A stretch of DNA of 36,871 nt from Gamarada debralockiae (lineage: Eukaryota; Ascomycota; Leotiomycetes; Helotiales; Hyphodiscaceae): NCBI GenBank assembly GCA_002803225.1, contig NXFV01002001.1, forward strand, positions 1 through 36,871. The letters are read 5' to 3'. Positions within the stretch are counted from its first letter, which is position 1. Each line of letters opens with the position of its first letter. Position numbers and translations under genes: made by a program. The notes beneath the pieces were generated by a model, which did not search any database, was not told where the DNA came from, and saw only the letters and a program-made list of their open reading frames with translations. This document shows, in pieces, positions 21,722 through 33,540 of this stretch.

Positions 21722-23410
21722 ATGATCGGGGCCTCTACAACCGAATATGTATTCATAAGGGCCTGTGTGGCAGGGCTTCGGGCTATCACACCTCTCAGTA
21801 TCCTCTATTTCATCTGTCTTCCATTCATGCCCAGCCGGTCGCGACTGCCCCTTTGGATCGAGTGTGGTCGATTGCGGAGACAGCCTTTTATTTCTTATTT
21901 TACTTACCCCGAAGATGGATCCTTCGGCGCCCCGCCATCCATCCTCATCCTTTTCCTCAATCAAGATCGCAAAGCTCTCTTCAACCGCTGTGTCGAACAC
22001 GTTCCAGACCCGGAAAAGTATTTGATAAAATGGATTAAAGATGCTCCTCTTTCCGAGATCAAGCGAGAGAAACTGAAAGAATTCTATAGATGAGGTTTTC
22101 TGAATACTGGAGTTGCCAATCCAGCAGATGATTTGGAACTAGAAGAGTATGGCAAAAAGTTCGAGGAGCATACCGCTCACTGGCTTGAGCCAGGATACGG
22201 CCACGCGAAGGCTATAAGATTGACGTTGGATAAAGTGGATATGGTCCACCGTTGTATTTGGTGAGTCCCCTCGAAGCCGATGAGGCGATAAGCTTTTCGT
22301 GGAGTTCGTGCTAATTGCTTTGGAGATCGTATTCGTTGTGGATACATATCACACCTTTCCATGCTCTATCATGGCTTCAAATACCACAGGACCTCCATTG
22401 TCCGGTTTCCAACCCTGTTCCCGCCTCCCCCTCTTACTCCCTTCACCACGAAGCGGTCACCAGTCAAGATTTTTTTCGTACTGGCTTCGCCCGCACAGCT
22501 CAGGGACAAAACTGCGCATCGTTTTCCTCCAGGGGATCGGCATTGGGCTTTGGCCATATGTCAACTCTCTTGCCGCTCTCAACAGCCAAGGCAACGATGA
22601 TGGGGAAGTTGGAATTATTGCGATAGAGATACTCTCAATCTCATTCCGAATTACTTATTCAGCTCTGGGTAAAGAAGAGATGTGTCGACGGATCGAAAAT
22701 ATTCTGTTTCATCATGCTTTGAGTGCTTTGTATTAGTGACACACTCGTGCGTTCTGTCGACTTTTTGGAAACTGGTGCTAGTCGTTGACTGTGTAGATAC
22801 GGATCTGTAGTTGCTACGCATCTTCTGAAAGATCCTGCGATATCAGACAAGATTGCTTCAGTTGTCTTGGTTGACCCACCGACTATATTGCTCCATCTTC
22901 CTGATGTTTGTTATAACTTTGTATGTCTCGAGATATTGAACTGCTCGAATCCCTCTTCTCCCTCACGTCTCGTTCTACACTAACTTGAAACCTATTAGAC
23001 CTACCGCAAGCCTAGAGGTGCCAATGAATGGCAGCTGTGGTACTTCGCTTGCAAAGACATGGGGTGTTGCTCGCACACTTTTCCACACGTTCTTCTGGTC
23101 AGAGAATATCTTTTGGAAGCAAGATATTGTAGACAAGCGGGCATCCATTTTCCTTAGTGGGAGGAATCAGGTAATCGATGCGAAGCAAGTTGGTATGTAT
23201 CTGACAGAATCGCACGACTTCGTGGATGAAGGATTGGACGAGGATGGATCTTTCAAGCTAGGTGAAGGCGTGTGAACAGCGCCAGACGGGCAGCTGAAGG
23301 CTGTGATTGGTGAGGAACTTGATCACGCACAGGTCTTTGACTCGAAGAGAAGACTGCCGGGGCTGGTGGATGAAGTTTTGCGGCACTCGGTTGGCGCGGT
23401 TCAAACTTGA
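21722..23410 (+). pseudogene. Alpha/beta-hydrolase-fold gene, disrupted by stops and frameshifts
   Basis: The plus strand carries a nearly complete hydrolase of a fungal family with an N-terminal membrane helix, broken several times. In order: MIGASTTEYVFIRACVAGLR (21722), RLPLWIEC, a shift of frame near 21865 into AETAFYFLFYLPRRWIL, back near 21955 into RKALFNRCVEHVPDPEKYL, and a TGA at 22091-22093 where Trp is expected. Then FLNTGVANPADDLELEEYGK, an exon from about 22290, LQGIGIGLWPYVNSLA (oxyanion loop region), a break near 22735, GSVVATHLLKDPAISDKIA, an intron of about 80 nt from 22921, a +1 shift near 23062, then VARTLFHTFFWSENIF, a TGA at 23273-23275 and EELDHAQVFD (likely the catalytic His). 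The GHSxG-type nucleophile region is lost at the break. The gene is not functional. The stops are not all of RIP type, and indels dominate. Confidence 0.75.
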
Positions 23411-23587
23411 GATCACACTTCCCCGCTCAAACCCACCCAGAAAAGGCCGGATTTAATTTCGCATATTTCGAAGTGAGTCTAATTATACTGCTGCTGTGAA
23501 AATGTGGTATCTCAAACTCCCACTCCCGCGCAGCCCAGAACTATGTATGAAATTTCTCAAAAGGCAGCGTTTGGACGAGCCTCAATC

Positions 23588-24826
23588 TCAAATGCGTGAG
23601 TTATCAAAGGCCGCATCAAACCCTGGAGCACCAGACCACATTTTCGATGGTTTCACCTCAAAGTCAAACACCACCGAAAACAACGAGTCTTTGAGAACAC
23701 CAAGAGGACTGGTAACCCAATCCTCATACTCTTGCAACAACTTTATGCTTCGATGGCAATTGATGCAGGCGATCATTCCGCATCCAGGACACTGAGAAGG
23801 GCCACACTCTGGGATAAGATGAAATGCTCGCTGTCCACACCTCCCACAAGTTTGTTCACCACTTACCCGCTCCCAGTCGCCATGCATGTGCCAAGGACCT
23901 TCATTGATCAGTCCCAAAGAAGCGGAAAACTTGGTGGCGGGTTCGATTCTCGATAATGCTTTCCAGCAGTTGATTGCTTTGCCTCTCCGGTCAATCATGC
24001 TAAACAATGGAGCATTCAGGTCTCGCGGACCAAGAAGTTCCAGCGCCCGTCTAATTCGAAGTGCTCTTGCTCTGTCTTCTTCCTCTTCGTATCTCCGCCT
24101 ATCATCCTCCAGCTCGAGAATCAACTGCTCCAATCGTTTCCGAGATTCAGCGACAGCTTCGGCCAGTCTCATTGTGTACTTCTTTCGTGCCTCCAGCAGC
24201 TTCGCAAGTGTTGTAGCGTGGTCTTCAATTTGCTGGCCTGACGAGCATGAGCGTTTGATGGCGTCTTGAAATCGTCGAATGACTTCTTCCTCATCCTCAG
24301 CTGTCTGAGCCTCTAGGTCCGCTTCCTGCTGATGTAGGAGGCGTTGAATTTCCAAGATCTGAGGAATGCGTTGCTTTCGAAACTCTATCCAGATTTGAAC
24401 ACGAGACAGATAGTCTTCTCGTGCGATTGCTTGCCAGGCTCGAGCTTTGTCCCGCCTTCCAGCCTCGTCTGGGTTCATGTTTGATGCTGAATTTCTCTCT
24501 TGCGCCCAGCGAGATTGTGCCTCCCTTTCAATCTCTTCTCGCCTTCTCCTTAACCTCTCAACTTCGTCCTTATCAATATCTTCCCGCTTTCGTTTCGTTA
24601 TCCTCACGTAATTCCTGTCGTACTCCGCTCGTTTTGCTCTATCCTTCAACGTCTCCCACGCTATGACCAAACGTTGAAAATCCGAAGTAGCACTCTCATC
24701 TCTGTTCTTATCAGGATGAAACTTCAACGCAAGTTTTTTGTAGGATTCTCGAATGGATTCGAGGGATGCAAATTGAGACACTTCAAGGATCGCGTAATAG
24801 TCTTCGGTAACAACGGCTCCTGCCAT
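23588..24826 (-). CDS. J-domain (DnaJ/HSP40-type) co-chaperone with coiled coil and C-terminal zinc-ribbon-like motif
   Basis: Single exon, 412 residues. Residues about 8-74 form a J domain (DYYAILEVSQFASLESIRES, KKLALKFHPDKN, then AWETLKDRAKRAEYD). The HPD tripeptide at 37-39 is intact, so stimulation of an Hsp70 ATPase is expected. Residues about 75-270 are highly charged (Arg/Glu/Lys) and read as a long coiled coil. The C-terminal part carries CGRCGQ...CGPSQCPGCGM...CINC at 327-357, spaced like a metal-binding zinc ribbon. No signal peptide or membrane segment is seen, so it is probably nuclear or cytosolic. This layout (J domain, coiled coil, zinc site) is common in uncharacterised fungal J proteins. 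The client is unknown. It is convergent with the upstream hydrolase pseudogene, 177 bp apart, and appears intact. Confidence 0.9.
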   Translation of the reverse strand: MAGAVVTEDYYAILEVSQFASLESIRESYKKLALKFHPDKNRDESATSDFQRLVIAWETLKDRAKRAEYDRNYVRITKRKREDIDKDEVERLRRRREEIEREAQSRWAQERNSASNMNPDEAGRRDKARAWQAIAREDYLSRVQIWIEFRKQRIPQILEIQRLLHQQEADLEAQTAEDEEEVIRRFQDAIKRSCSSGQQIEDHATTLAKLLEARKKYTMRLAEAVAESRKRLEQLILELEDDRRRYEEEEDRARALRIRRALELLGPRDLNAPLFSMIDRRGKAINCWKALSRIEPATKFSASLGLINEGPWHMHGDWERVSGEQTCGRCGQRAFHLIPECGPSQCPGCGMIACINCHRSIKLLQEYEDWVTSPLGVLKDSLFSVVFDFEVKPSKMWSGAPGFDAAFDNSRI

Positions 24827-25237
24827 GACATTTTTGAGATTGGAACATGAGAGTTGGGAATTGAGACATGGTGAGCTGAGCGTTGAAGGGGCTTGTTGAG
24901 TAATAATATGGGCAAATTGTGGGACGCGAAATCATGCCGCGGTTCATTCTATTTTGGGTGGGCGGTGGCTTGCATATATCACGTGTCACATCACCTGACA
25001 CGGACTTTCTCCAATCACTTTGCCATCTGGCTGGGCATGTTTGACTCCCAGTAGTTTCCTAGAAAGAAACCCCAAAGGAAACCAGGTCCTCAGTAACATC
25101 AGTTTGATTCTGTATGGTTCTGAAATTAGCTACCAAACTCGAACTTCTGGCCAATCCAGAACCACTTCCAATGGCGCATTCTCAGTGGCTGAAAGTGTAC
25201 CGCTCCTGGCCAGGTACTCCTCCTTAGCCACCTTCAT
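24827..25237. other. Intergenic region between two minus-strand genes
   Basis: It contains the J-protein promoter (right of 24826) and the 3' flank of the carboxypeptidase gene. Frames here (24783-25001 -, 25020-25304 +) have no domain. I see no repeat. Confidence 0.5.
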
Positions 25238-26916
25238 CTACGTTGAGGAGATCGGCATTTTCTGCATCGTCTGCTTGAAGACCTGCAACGCCACTTCAGG
25301 CTGAAAGTACGGCACCTCATGACCCGATTCAAAAACTCTCAACCAGCTCAAATTATCAACACTCTTAAACGTTCCTTTGGCTGCTCCATTGACAGTGTAG
25401 TTAACGACTGGCTTAGCTTTGAATGTCGAGGATCCAGAATACTGGATGGTATTCGTTGATGCAAACCCACCAAACCAGTCGCAGACGGAATCTGCGTCAC
25501 CAGCCCAGATGAGAGTTGTGATTCCGGACTGCACGACCGAGGAGAGGCTAGGTAGGAAGGAACGAGCCCCTGCGAAATGTGAACTGTGGTCTGAGCAGTG
25601 AGAGGGGAAACTTACCATCCCCAGTTGCCGCAAAAGGTGCATCTACTGGGTCAGAGCACTCAACATAAGTGCTTTTGGCACCGATTGCCTTCATCACCGC
25701 CGGATCGGACAAGTAATTGACATAGGTCTCTGGTGGGTACAGAGATAGGTTGGTCTGGCGGATGTCGTAGTAATCGATATTGGGATAATATACAGAAAAG
25801 GCGTTGTCAACATTGCCACAAGCTTCGTGTGCGTTGTAGCACTGGGGAATTTCTCCGGTGGTAGAGGTACAATTTTGGAGGCCAGGCAAGCACCCTGTTT
25901 CATATGCTTGCATATATTCCGAGTAAATCGTCTCGTTGATGAGGGGATAGTATGAATTGTATAGGCTGAAGTCGATGAACTCCCTTTCTTGGATGATGGC
26001 ATCGTACCAGCCGTTATTGATACCAAGGGCAACAAGATCGATACGAGTTGCGTCTTTCACGTGTCCTTTGTCGATGGCTGCGTTTTGAGATTCAAAGTAT
26101 TGAGCAAATTCTGAGATGCCAGTTAGTATTTGGTGTGGAATCAAGGCGATCATGCTTGCCAGGCCCATAGTGTCCACCGTATGACTCGGTGAAGAGACCA
26201 AAGTCTCGACACTCGTATTCAGGGAAATGGGCAAAGAAAGCTTGGAGTAACTTCCAAACGTACGGAGCAGCCGATACAGTTCCAATAACGGTATCGTTCC
26301 CATACGAAAAGCCGGCACCGATGGGCTCGTCCACGTAGAGCATGTTGGCGTATTCATTCCAACTGTAAGGATTCAGGGAAGGGGTGGACGAGCTGTTGTA
26401 GAATTGGCAGGGTCCATTTTCCTGACAGAAATTAGCTCTGAAAGGTTCTCAGTACTTCCTTTACAACCTTCCTCCGGACTTTGGAGTTTGTTATACCTGG
26501 AATAAACCGATCATGGACGAACATCCAGGACCGCCATTAAGCCACATTGCTAGTGGTGCCGTTTTGGGCTCATTTCGAGATTCAAAGAACCAAAACCACA
26601 TGCTCATATTTTCTAAATCTCGATTAGGGGCAGATCAACCAATTCTAGAGAACATACTTCCAACCGAAAAGTAGCCAGAGTATTGATTGACGCCTGGAGT
26701 CGTCTCGCAGATGCCCGAATTCTTCACGAAGTCGATTTTAGATCCTGTCGCCTCGTGTTCAAAGATATTATGCTCAACGCCATCTCTTTCAACAATGTAT
26801 CTCTTTCCTTTAAGCTCTGGGTTTGCGTCACTTGCAACAAGTCCATGAGCTTGGACAGCAAGAGCAATTGCTACCAATGCGAAGCTAGCAAGGACTTTTT
26901 GGAAATTGAGCAGCAT
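25238..26916 (-). CDS. Secreted serine carboxypeptidase, S1 type
   Basis: Minus-strand exons 26658-26916, 26497-26612, 26160-26421, 25616-26110 and 25238-25569 give 487 residues, a normal length for peptidase family S10. It removes C-terminal amino acids from peptides outside the cell or in the vacuole. Seen: signal peptide ([20 protein letters not shown], cleavage near VQA/HG), the oxyanion segment [26 protein letters not shown] with the nucleophile Ser about 205, [12 protein letters not shown] with Asp about 404, and [11 protein letters not shown] with His about 461, so the full triad is present. NxS/T sites are frequent, as in glycosylated S10 enzymes. Intron 3 (26111-26159) starts with GC rather than GT (G|GCAAGC...CTCAG, branch ACTAAC) and is needed to keep the frame. 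The gene looks intact. Confidence 0.93.
26111..26159 (-). other. GC-AG intron in the carboxypeptidase gene
   Basis: The 49-nt intron begins GCAAGC and ends CTCAG, with a perfect ACTAAC branch site. Removing it joins HYGP to EFAQYFESQ, as in S1 carboxypeptidases. Reading through leads to a stop after about 20 residues. GC-AG introns are a minor but established class. Confidence 0.8.
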
Positions 26917-29242
26917 TTTGACTTCTATTCAGGCGGCAAATTGGATTTGAGGCCTCAAGGAGGGGTTAAGGAGAAAAGAAGCTTTCGTCGAAAATTTATC
27001 TTCTTCCTAGATCTCAGCTTCGCCGCTTCCTTGCATCGGTTAACTGCATGCTGTGATGCTTTTGAGCAGATCTGCATCGCAGGGAGCAAGTAAACGACTC
27101 TGGCGTTTCATTCGCGCTTTCGGCTACCCAGAATCTGCATGTATCCCTGGTACCTCGTAGCCTGGGCTTACTATGCGTATATCGGCGAACATTTTCTCAA
27201 AGTGCCAGTTTCGAATGTTATCAATCACGATTGAAGTTCTACTCCTAGCAAACATAGAAACATATTTCAAGGAGCAGTCGTAATAGATAGTTTTGATGAT
27301 TTCTTCCTGAAGAAGACTCCACTTGGGAGTTAGTATTCGAAGATATGAACGCGGATAGAGAATGAGATGTCAGCCTGCACTTAGCCGGCAGACAGTTCCC
27401 CACTTTCACAACAAACGAGTGCCGTACTGCAGGGGAAGCTGCAGATGATGACCGTACGAACCGTTGAGAATTAACAGCTGCCTAAAGAAGCTTCTCGGCT
27501 GCCTTATTACTGATTGTATATTGCGCCACCTTCCTATTTGGGAGAGAGTGAGGGGTAGTTCGTCACACTCTAGAGGCTCGTAAAATTGATGCTTTGCAGC
27601 TAGAAGAGGCATGGATCAGTTAGAAATGCGATCCATGATCTGATATCAGGTCAATTAGAGATTAGAGCAATTTGATCGATTGTAGAAAGTGAGGATAGAC
27701 TTGTGGTTCCTGAGTCGAGTATCAGATGAAATGAAGCACTCTGTAGAAGGAAACAACCGACTCTTCAAATCATGGACGAACTCTTGCTGTAGCAGGGTTA
27801 TCGACGTCCAAATCTCGAGTTTGGAGACTTTGCCAAGACTCCTTCGAAAGGGAGCAGAACTCCTTATCGAATGGCTCTGCTACGGAGTAGTGATATGGAG
27901 TATCATGAAGAGACTGGTCAACGGGACGCCGCAGGATGATGGGTGCCTAGGTTCGTGTTCCAATCGCGAAGAGTGAGGATTTGTGATGTTCAGGTTGGAA
28001 TGAAATGGTTTCGATTCTGTCAAATCAAATCGCGAAGTCGATGACGTCCGAAGGCGGTGAGGCGATCTCCACACGTTTTCTACTTTACCCCCTTCAAAAC
28101 CAACACCGACTGCGAAATCCCAATCTATCTCAAAAAGGTGCCGACCTTCCCAAGCCCCATCCAGCGCGGCCTCCCCGCCTTTTCTCTCTGGATGGACATC
28201 CCCACCCTCAGCGGCGGCATTTGCCAACTTCGTCAACCCGCAAGCCTTCAGTGGCATGCTCGGCATTCCCATTTCGACGTCCAAGTCGCCAGCGATTCCA
28301 TTCGTGTTCGTTTGTCGGGGCGCGGAACTTTAGCTCTGGACTCGGGGTGCTCGTGCTGCTGCATACGGGCCAGAGGAATGTGCGGTGTAGCGACTGCCAT
28401 GATAGATGCATGGATCTGTTTCCAGCATAATGCGACGGAAGGGTAGGCGACGGGACATGCGGTTATGGGTATAGCTTCTGGGCTGCTAGGGGCTTCGATG
28501 TATTGGGGATAGGTTCAGGGCGATGGATTCCGAGAGTCAGCGCGGCTGCGGTGAGGCAGTTAGCTCTCTCCGCTTTGGAGCTCGATGGCGGGCAAAACAT
28601 CTTAAGAACTCCATTGACATCGTGAAGTTATAGATACACACGAATTGCTACGCTACTCAAGATCGCTACCTGAGCTTTCCGTGGATGGCTGCCATGGTAG
28701 CTGAACAGGAGGAAACAGGATCCGCTCGCAGCTACGCTCCTCCTCCTCGAGCGCGACCCTCCGCAATCCTACCCACCCAATGCGAATCCACTAGCTGGAC
28801 GGTAGTCGATCAAATGACATGCGAGATACACATTGGCGTCTTCGAAGGAAGATGCGAAGGCATTTTGAAGACAACATCGACAACCCCTCAGCGTGTTTGG
28901 ATTGTTGTTGAGGGCCATACGACCCGAAGCAAAGAAAGATATTGGATAGTGGCTGTGCGAGGATTGAGGACATACGCGACGTGTGGTACGGTGAAGCCTG
29001 TGTGGAGTACACCCATGGCAGTGCTAGCTTGTAAATGTGCAATCACATCCGATTGCAATGCTGATGAGCCGCTTAGTCCAGGGCCGGATATGAAGTATCT
29101 CCCAGCAGAGTTTTTGGAGATTGCTGTGGGAAGAAGTTGGTTCTGTACTTTGTCTCTTTGCTTGGTAGTCGACCAAAATATCTCAAAAATTCTCTTCAGC
29201 TTCTAAACTTGGCCATCACTTCAATTTCATGGTCAACAGTCG
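26917..29242. other. Gene-poor region
   Basis: It contains the carboxypeptidase promoter just right of 26916. Frames at 27689-27976 (+), 27880-28284 (-), 28005-28446 (+) and 28685-29206 (+) overlap each other on both strands, carry no recognisable domain and show no splice-linked continuation. The 28050-28450 part is GC-rich, which favours chance open frames. I cannot support a gene here, but a decayed one is possible. Confidence 0.4.
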
Positions 29243-29578
29243 ATGGATCCTCAATGGGATGCAAAGAACCGAGACAAGGAGTCTTTCATCAAGCATCTTG
29301 AATAAAGTTCGCTATTCTCATACCTATTTGATGAAGGAACGTCAGGCACAAGCGTTCCCTTTCCCGCCCATTCCTCAATCTCCTCAGGCAAAGAAACAAG
29401 TTTCTCTATACCCCCCTCACGAAGCCAAAGCTACGACAATGTCCGTCGCACCAACACCATACTTCTGAACATAAGAAAGATGAACTTCGATAGAATTGCC
29501 CGAAGAGCAATATGGGTCCCGAACATCGCAGTGGGATTGGATGATTGGATCTTCGATGAGTGCCCGTGGGTTTGGTAA
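29243..29578 (+). pseudogene. Possible decayed ORF, unidentified
   Basis: A 112-codon frame from ATG 29243 to TAA 29576-29578 has one internal TAA at 29303-29305. The downstream part reads FSYLFDEGTSGTSVPFPAHS, then RRTNTILLNIRKMNFDRIA and AVGLDDWIFDECPWVW, with codon use resembling a real exon. No family was recognised, and a continuation after 29578 could not be linked by splice sites. It could be chance. Confidence 0.25.
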
Positions 29579-31030
29579 TTTCCTGAGTTTGATCTCAGGA
29601 AGATCTACGTTTTATGTTAATGGGGCTCTTGGGTTTTGATGAAGTTTGTACTTACCCAGTTCATGGTCGCGGTGCCTTGTCAATACTCAGGCCAGTTACG
29701 TGGGATGGATCACCCATCTGAATGGCCGCAACAACTGTCAAGAGTCAGTATGTCTTGTAGAACTTACTTATTGTTCTTTCGATACTGCGCAGAAAGTCCA
29801 CCGCTTGAGATAGAGCTGCCACCAAGCCCACCAAAGCCGCCACCGAAGGGCGAGCTGCTACCGATAAGAGTGTTGGTCACGACTTAGTGCCCTGAACGAA
29901 GGTCAACGGATTGCACATTCCAAGCCACGAGTTCAACGTACCTGCGAGTACCCCATCAAAACAATCTTCGAACTGGGACACATATTGCTCCCTGGTGGAC
30001 TCCCATGATCTTCAAAGTCTGGAGACCCTAAGTCCTCATGCTTGTACATCTTTCAAGACTCCCTTTCTTCAACGACTGAACTTGGGAATTTCCACCGGCC
30101 ACTAGTCTTACCGAGCAGCGACCTTTGCTTGTCAAGTGTATGTCAACTGCGCCGCTTAAACGGCTGATCCAAGAAACAGGGCTCAACGTTGGCGGAACCG
30201 ACTTACACCATTAGACACTACCTTCGACCAACCTTTCGCCGGCGAAGTGATTGCTGAAAGTAAGATAAAAGATCTCCACGATCCTCAAGCTCTGCATCTC
30301 GAAGCACAAAGGCTGGAGTTAGCCATCTGCTCCACTGGTTTCCAGGACAGGTTCCCACCACGTGTGAGCTTCTTTTCAATTTCTGCGAAAGCAAAGGCTG
30401 CAAGCGATGTAGCTCTCCTGACTCAGGTGAAGTGGACGTCGATTTTAAGTCTACATGATAGTGCTCGGCAATTCTGTAAGCGAGGTTGGAGCTCCTATCG
30501 GATGGATGTGGATATGGATGTGGATGTGAGGTTGGGTATTTCCCGTCATACTAAGGTTCGTTGTCGAGGACGATGGTTCGGTTGCCTCGGGTATGAAGAA
30601 TAGGGCTACTCTATAGAGTTCTTCTTGTCTGTAATCGCAGGAGGCCTCTTTCCGTCATTGCTCTTTTGGCAAGGACAGGGAAGTACCTGCATTTCAGGCT
30701 GCAGTTGTTCCTCTCCGCAGCTCTTTAGGCTGGGCTAGTCTCCTAGAGCGCAGCTTGTTCATTAATTTTGTCTTGCCTGTACTCTACCTTGTGGGCTTTG
30801 AACTGTCTGCATCTCTCTTCATTCCTTTGCATCGAGATAACACCCATCATCGTCACCGTTGGAAACACAGGCTAAAAACGTTCAATTATATTCAGGTCCC
30901 TCAATCAGATTGACATACGCCAAATCGGTTTTCCTAGAAATAGAGGGGCTTCCCTCCCTCATGCGAAAAACATCAGTTCGAGCGATGGTGCTATTCCACG
31001 GCAAATGGTTCGCCCTTCAATCAGCCTCAC
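29579..31030. other. Gene-poor region with a short GGATGT repeat
   Basis: No supported gene. Frames at 29911-30105 and 30247-30603 (+) lack domains. A small hexamer repeat (GGATGT/GGATAT units) lies at about 30501-30531 and encodes an MDVDMDVDV tract in one frame. The right end, about 30620-31030, should include the 3' UTR of the minus-strand acyl-CoA synthetase. Confidence 0.4.
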
Positions 31031-33394
31031 TCAACTTCGGCTTTCCTTATACGCTGTTTCAATATCCATTTTGTACCTCTCAAATAACCCTCTTCGATTA
31101 AGCTTCGACGTCGCAGTCACCAGATTCTAAGTATTCATCAGCAACCGCGGGCAAGGAATCACGAACAGCGCTTACGTTCTGCGGTGTCCATTCTTCGTCT
31201 GCCAAAATGACCCCCGAAATGATTTCCATGCCCGCAAGTCCTGCTCTTTTCCCAACGGCCTGCATCTCCTTCAGAATCGCAGCTTGCATCCTCGGATCAT
31301 GGACGAGATCTCCAATTCCATGTCCTCGGACTCCAATCGAATCCGCGAGCTTCTTTAGCGCCGGCTCAGCTGGTACGATGATTGCGACCGGGTTTGTTTC
31401 ATCGATTGACGCATAGACGCATATGTTTGCAACGACAGTTGCTGACCGGTAAACAGATTCAAGCTGTTGGTGTCAGTGGAGACCTTAGAACATTCATAAT
31501 CTCGTACCTTTTCCAGTGCAATATATTCTCCGTTGAGGGTTTTGACGAGATTCTTCTTCCTATCTATGATCTTGAGGTGGCCATTCTGAACCCATTCTCC
31601 AATATCGCCCGTCTTAAACCAACCACCTGGCGCCATCGCCTCCGAGGTCTCTTTGTCGTTCTGGTAGTAACTCTCAGGGACACTTTCACCGCGGATCCAA
31701 ATTTCGCCTTGGGCATGGGGCTTGTTTGTCGAGTAATATCCAGCGTCAGGAAAATCCACAAGCTTGACCTCGATACATGCCGGAATATCACCATGTGCGT
31801 CTGTTGTCCAGGCTGTTGGGTCACACAGCGCTCCCATCCTAGCATTGAGTAAGCATGCAAATTCTAGGAGTGGGATTAGACATACGCTGTAGTTTCCGTC
31901 ATTCCATATCCATTTATCATCGGGCATATTGCCATAGAGATGAACTCTTGAGTGTCTTTCGCGATAGGAGCAGCACCGTTCATACAGAATCTTAGCCGTC
32001 CGCCTGTTGCTTCTTTCACTTTGCTGAATACGACCGAATCTAGAATTCCTGATCCTGGAAGTCTATTTGCCATGAGGAATCTACAAAGTGAGCATGGGCC
32101 TTCGGCATGGGACATATACCTTACTGCTTGGTATATAACGCACTCCAAAACATGGTTCGCACTACAATTCCTCCTTTATTGACGTTGGCAATAATACCCT
32201 TTTTGACCGTTTCCCAAACGGCTGGGATCCCAACCAAGAGCGTTGGTTTCAATTCTCGGATGTCGCCTTGGCAGTTCCTGCAATTGGCTTCTGACAGCGT
32301 TCGAGGTGAACCGTACCCCATAATTCCACCCCAGTACAAGCAAGCATTCTCAAAAACAAATTCGAAGATGTGAGCAAGTGGAAGATATGTGAGGAGGATA
32401 TCGCCAGGACCTAAGTAGTCTCCAACGATGCTAGTCGCGCCGGCCACTGCGCCAAATTAGTTTGGATCTGGCATTCGAGAGTGCTTCATACCAGCTGCGA
32501 CGACATTGCGATGCTTCAAAGGAACGCCTTTCGGAGGGCCACTCGAGCCTGATGTGTACATGATACAGCAAAGATCGTCTGGGGAAGGTGGCGTGGGATC
32601 AACGGGGTTGAAATCACCCATCCGTCTCAATTCCTCAAAGCTGAGGGTGATGACGTCGAATGCCTTTAGAGACTCTAAGTCTTCTTCCTTGGGCTTTCGA
32701 TTAGTATCATTGTAGATGATGAATTGGATGCTTTTGGCCTCGTTGAAAGTCTTGGTGAGCATCTTGATGAGATGCGGTTCGAGGAAGATCGCCTTCGGTT
32801 TCGTTGACACCAATGAATGCCGCAAGCCCTCTTCACCCAGGGTATCGTACGCTGTCACAATTGACATCGATTGAGACATGGCACCATGAGCAATAGAAAG
32901 CCAGTTCGCGCTGTCAAATCAGCACCAGCTCTAAATCAGGAGTCGGAGATATACCTCGTGGATGCAAACATGTGAATCCTGTCATTCTTGACCAATCCCA
33001 GCTTCCTAAGTCCAGCACCCATCTGCAGGACAAGTGTTTCGTATTCCTTGAACGTCAAATAGCTGTACCCACTAAGCTCAAAGTACGTCCATTGTTTATC
33101 AACTTCCTGCACGTGACCGTCGATAACTTTCTTGACTTTCTTCGTCTCATTGTACGTCTTGATTAATTTCCTCGTACCAACAGCTTTTTGGTTCCCATAT
33201 TTCTCCGTGCTTCTCTTGATGATATCGAATACAGTCGTGACTCCCTCCTCAGGCCGCGAAAGTAGCTTTCCAGGTGACCTCGCATTTCGCCGAGGAATTG
33301 TTTCTCCTTCGACGGACTCATATCCTGCCACTTCAACTGTGAAAGGCGGCTTTTTGCTCATCCGAGGCTCAAGCACGGCTGTTTTGAGGGACAT
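31031..33394 (-). CDS. Long-chain fatty-acyl-CoA synthetase (FAA1/FAA4 type)
   Basis: Seven minus-strand exons, 32955-33394, 32492-32910, 32125-32446, 31886-32080, 31508-31838, 31176-31463 and 31031-31126, give 696 residues, the usual length for yeast-type FAA1/FAA4. The enzyme activates long-chain fatty acids to acyl-CoA with ATP, feeding lipid synthesis and beta-oxidation. Seen: the P-loop-like AMP-binding motif [18 protein letters not shown] (about 265), GYGMTETTA (about 451-458), and the FACS signature [20 protein letters not shown] (about 534) followed by [20 protein letters not shown]. The C-terminus is [22 protein letters not shown]. All introns are 44-49 nt with good GT/AG sites. The start at 33394 (MSLKTAV) is preferred over an upstream in-frame Met at 33460 because it matches where the family begins. 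It appears complete and functional. Confidence 0.95.
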
Positions 33395-33540
33395 TTTGAT
33401 TAAAATGGAAGAGAAAATAGATGATGAGTTGATTTCGAAGACGCTTCCCAACAAAATCAATGCACAGGAGGGGGGTTCACGTGCGAATCGTGGAGCCGAG
33501 GCGAGTGAGGCACAGCGCTGACGCCTAGACAGGAGTAACT

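Noticed and set aside
27880..28446. Overlapping long frames on both strands as a possible gene
   Set aside because: GC-rich sequence opens several frames at once; no domain, no consistent splice structure and no single frame is better than the others.
28685..29206. 173-codon plus-strand frame as a CDS
   Set aside because: No recognisable domain, and the composition and the opposite-strand frame are equally plausible. Kept only as unassigned sequence.
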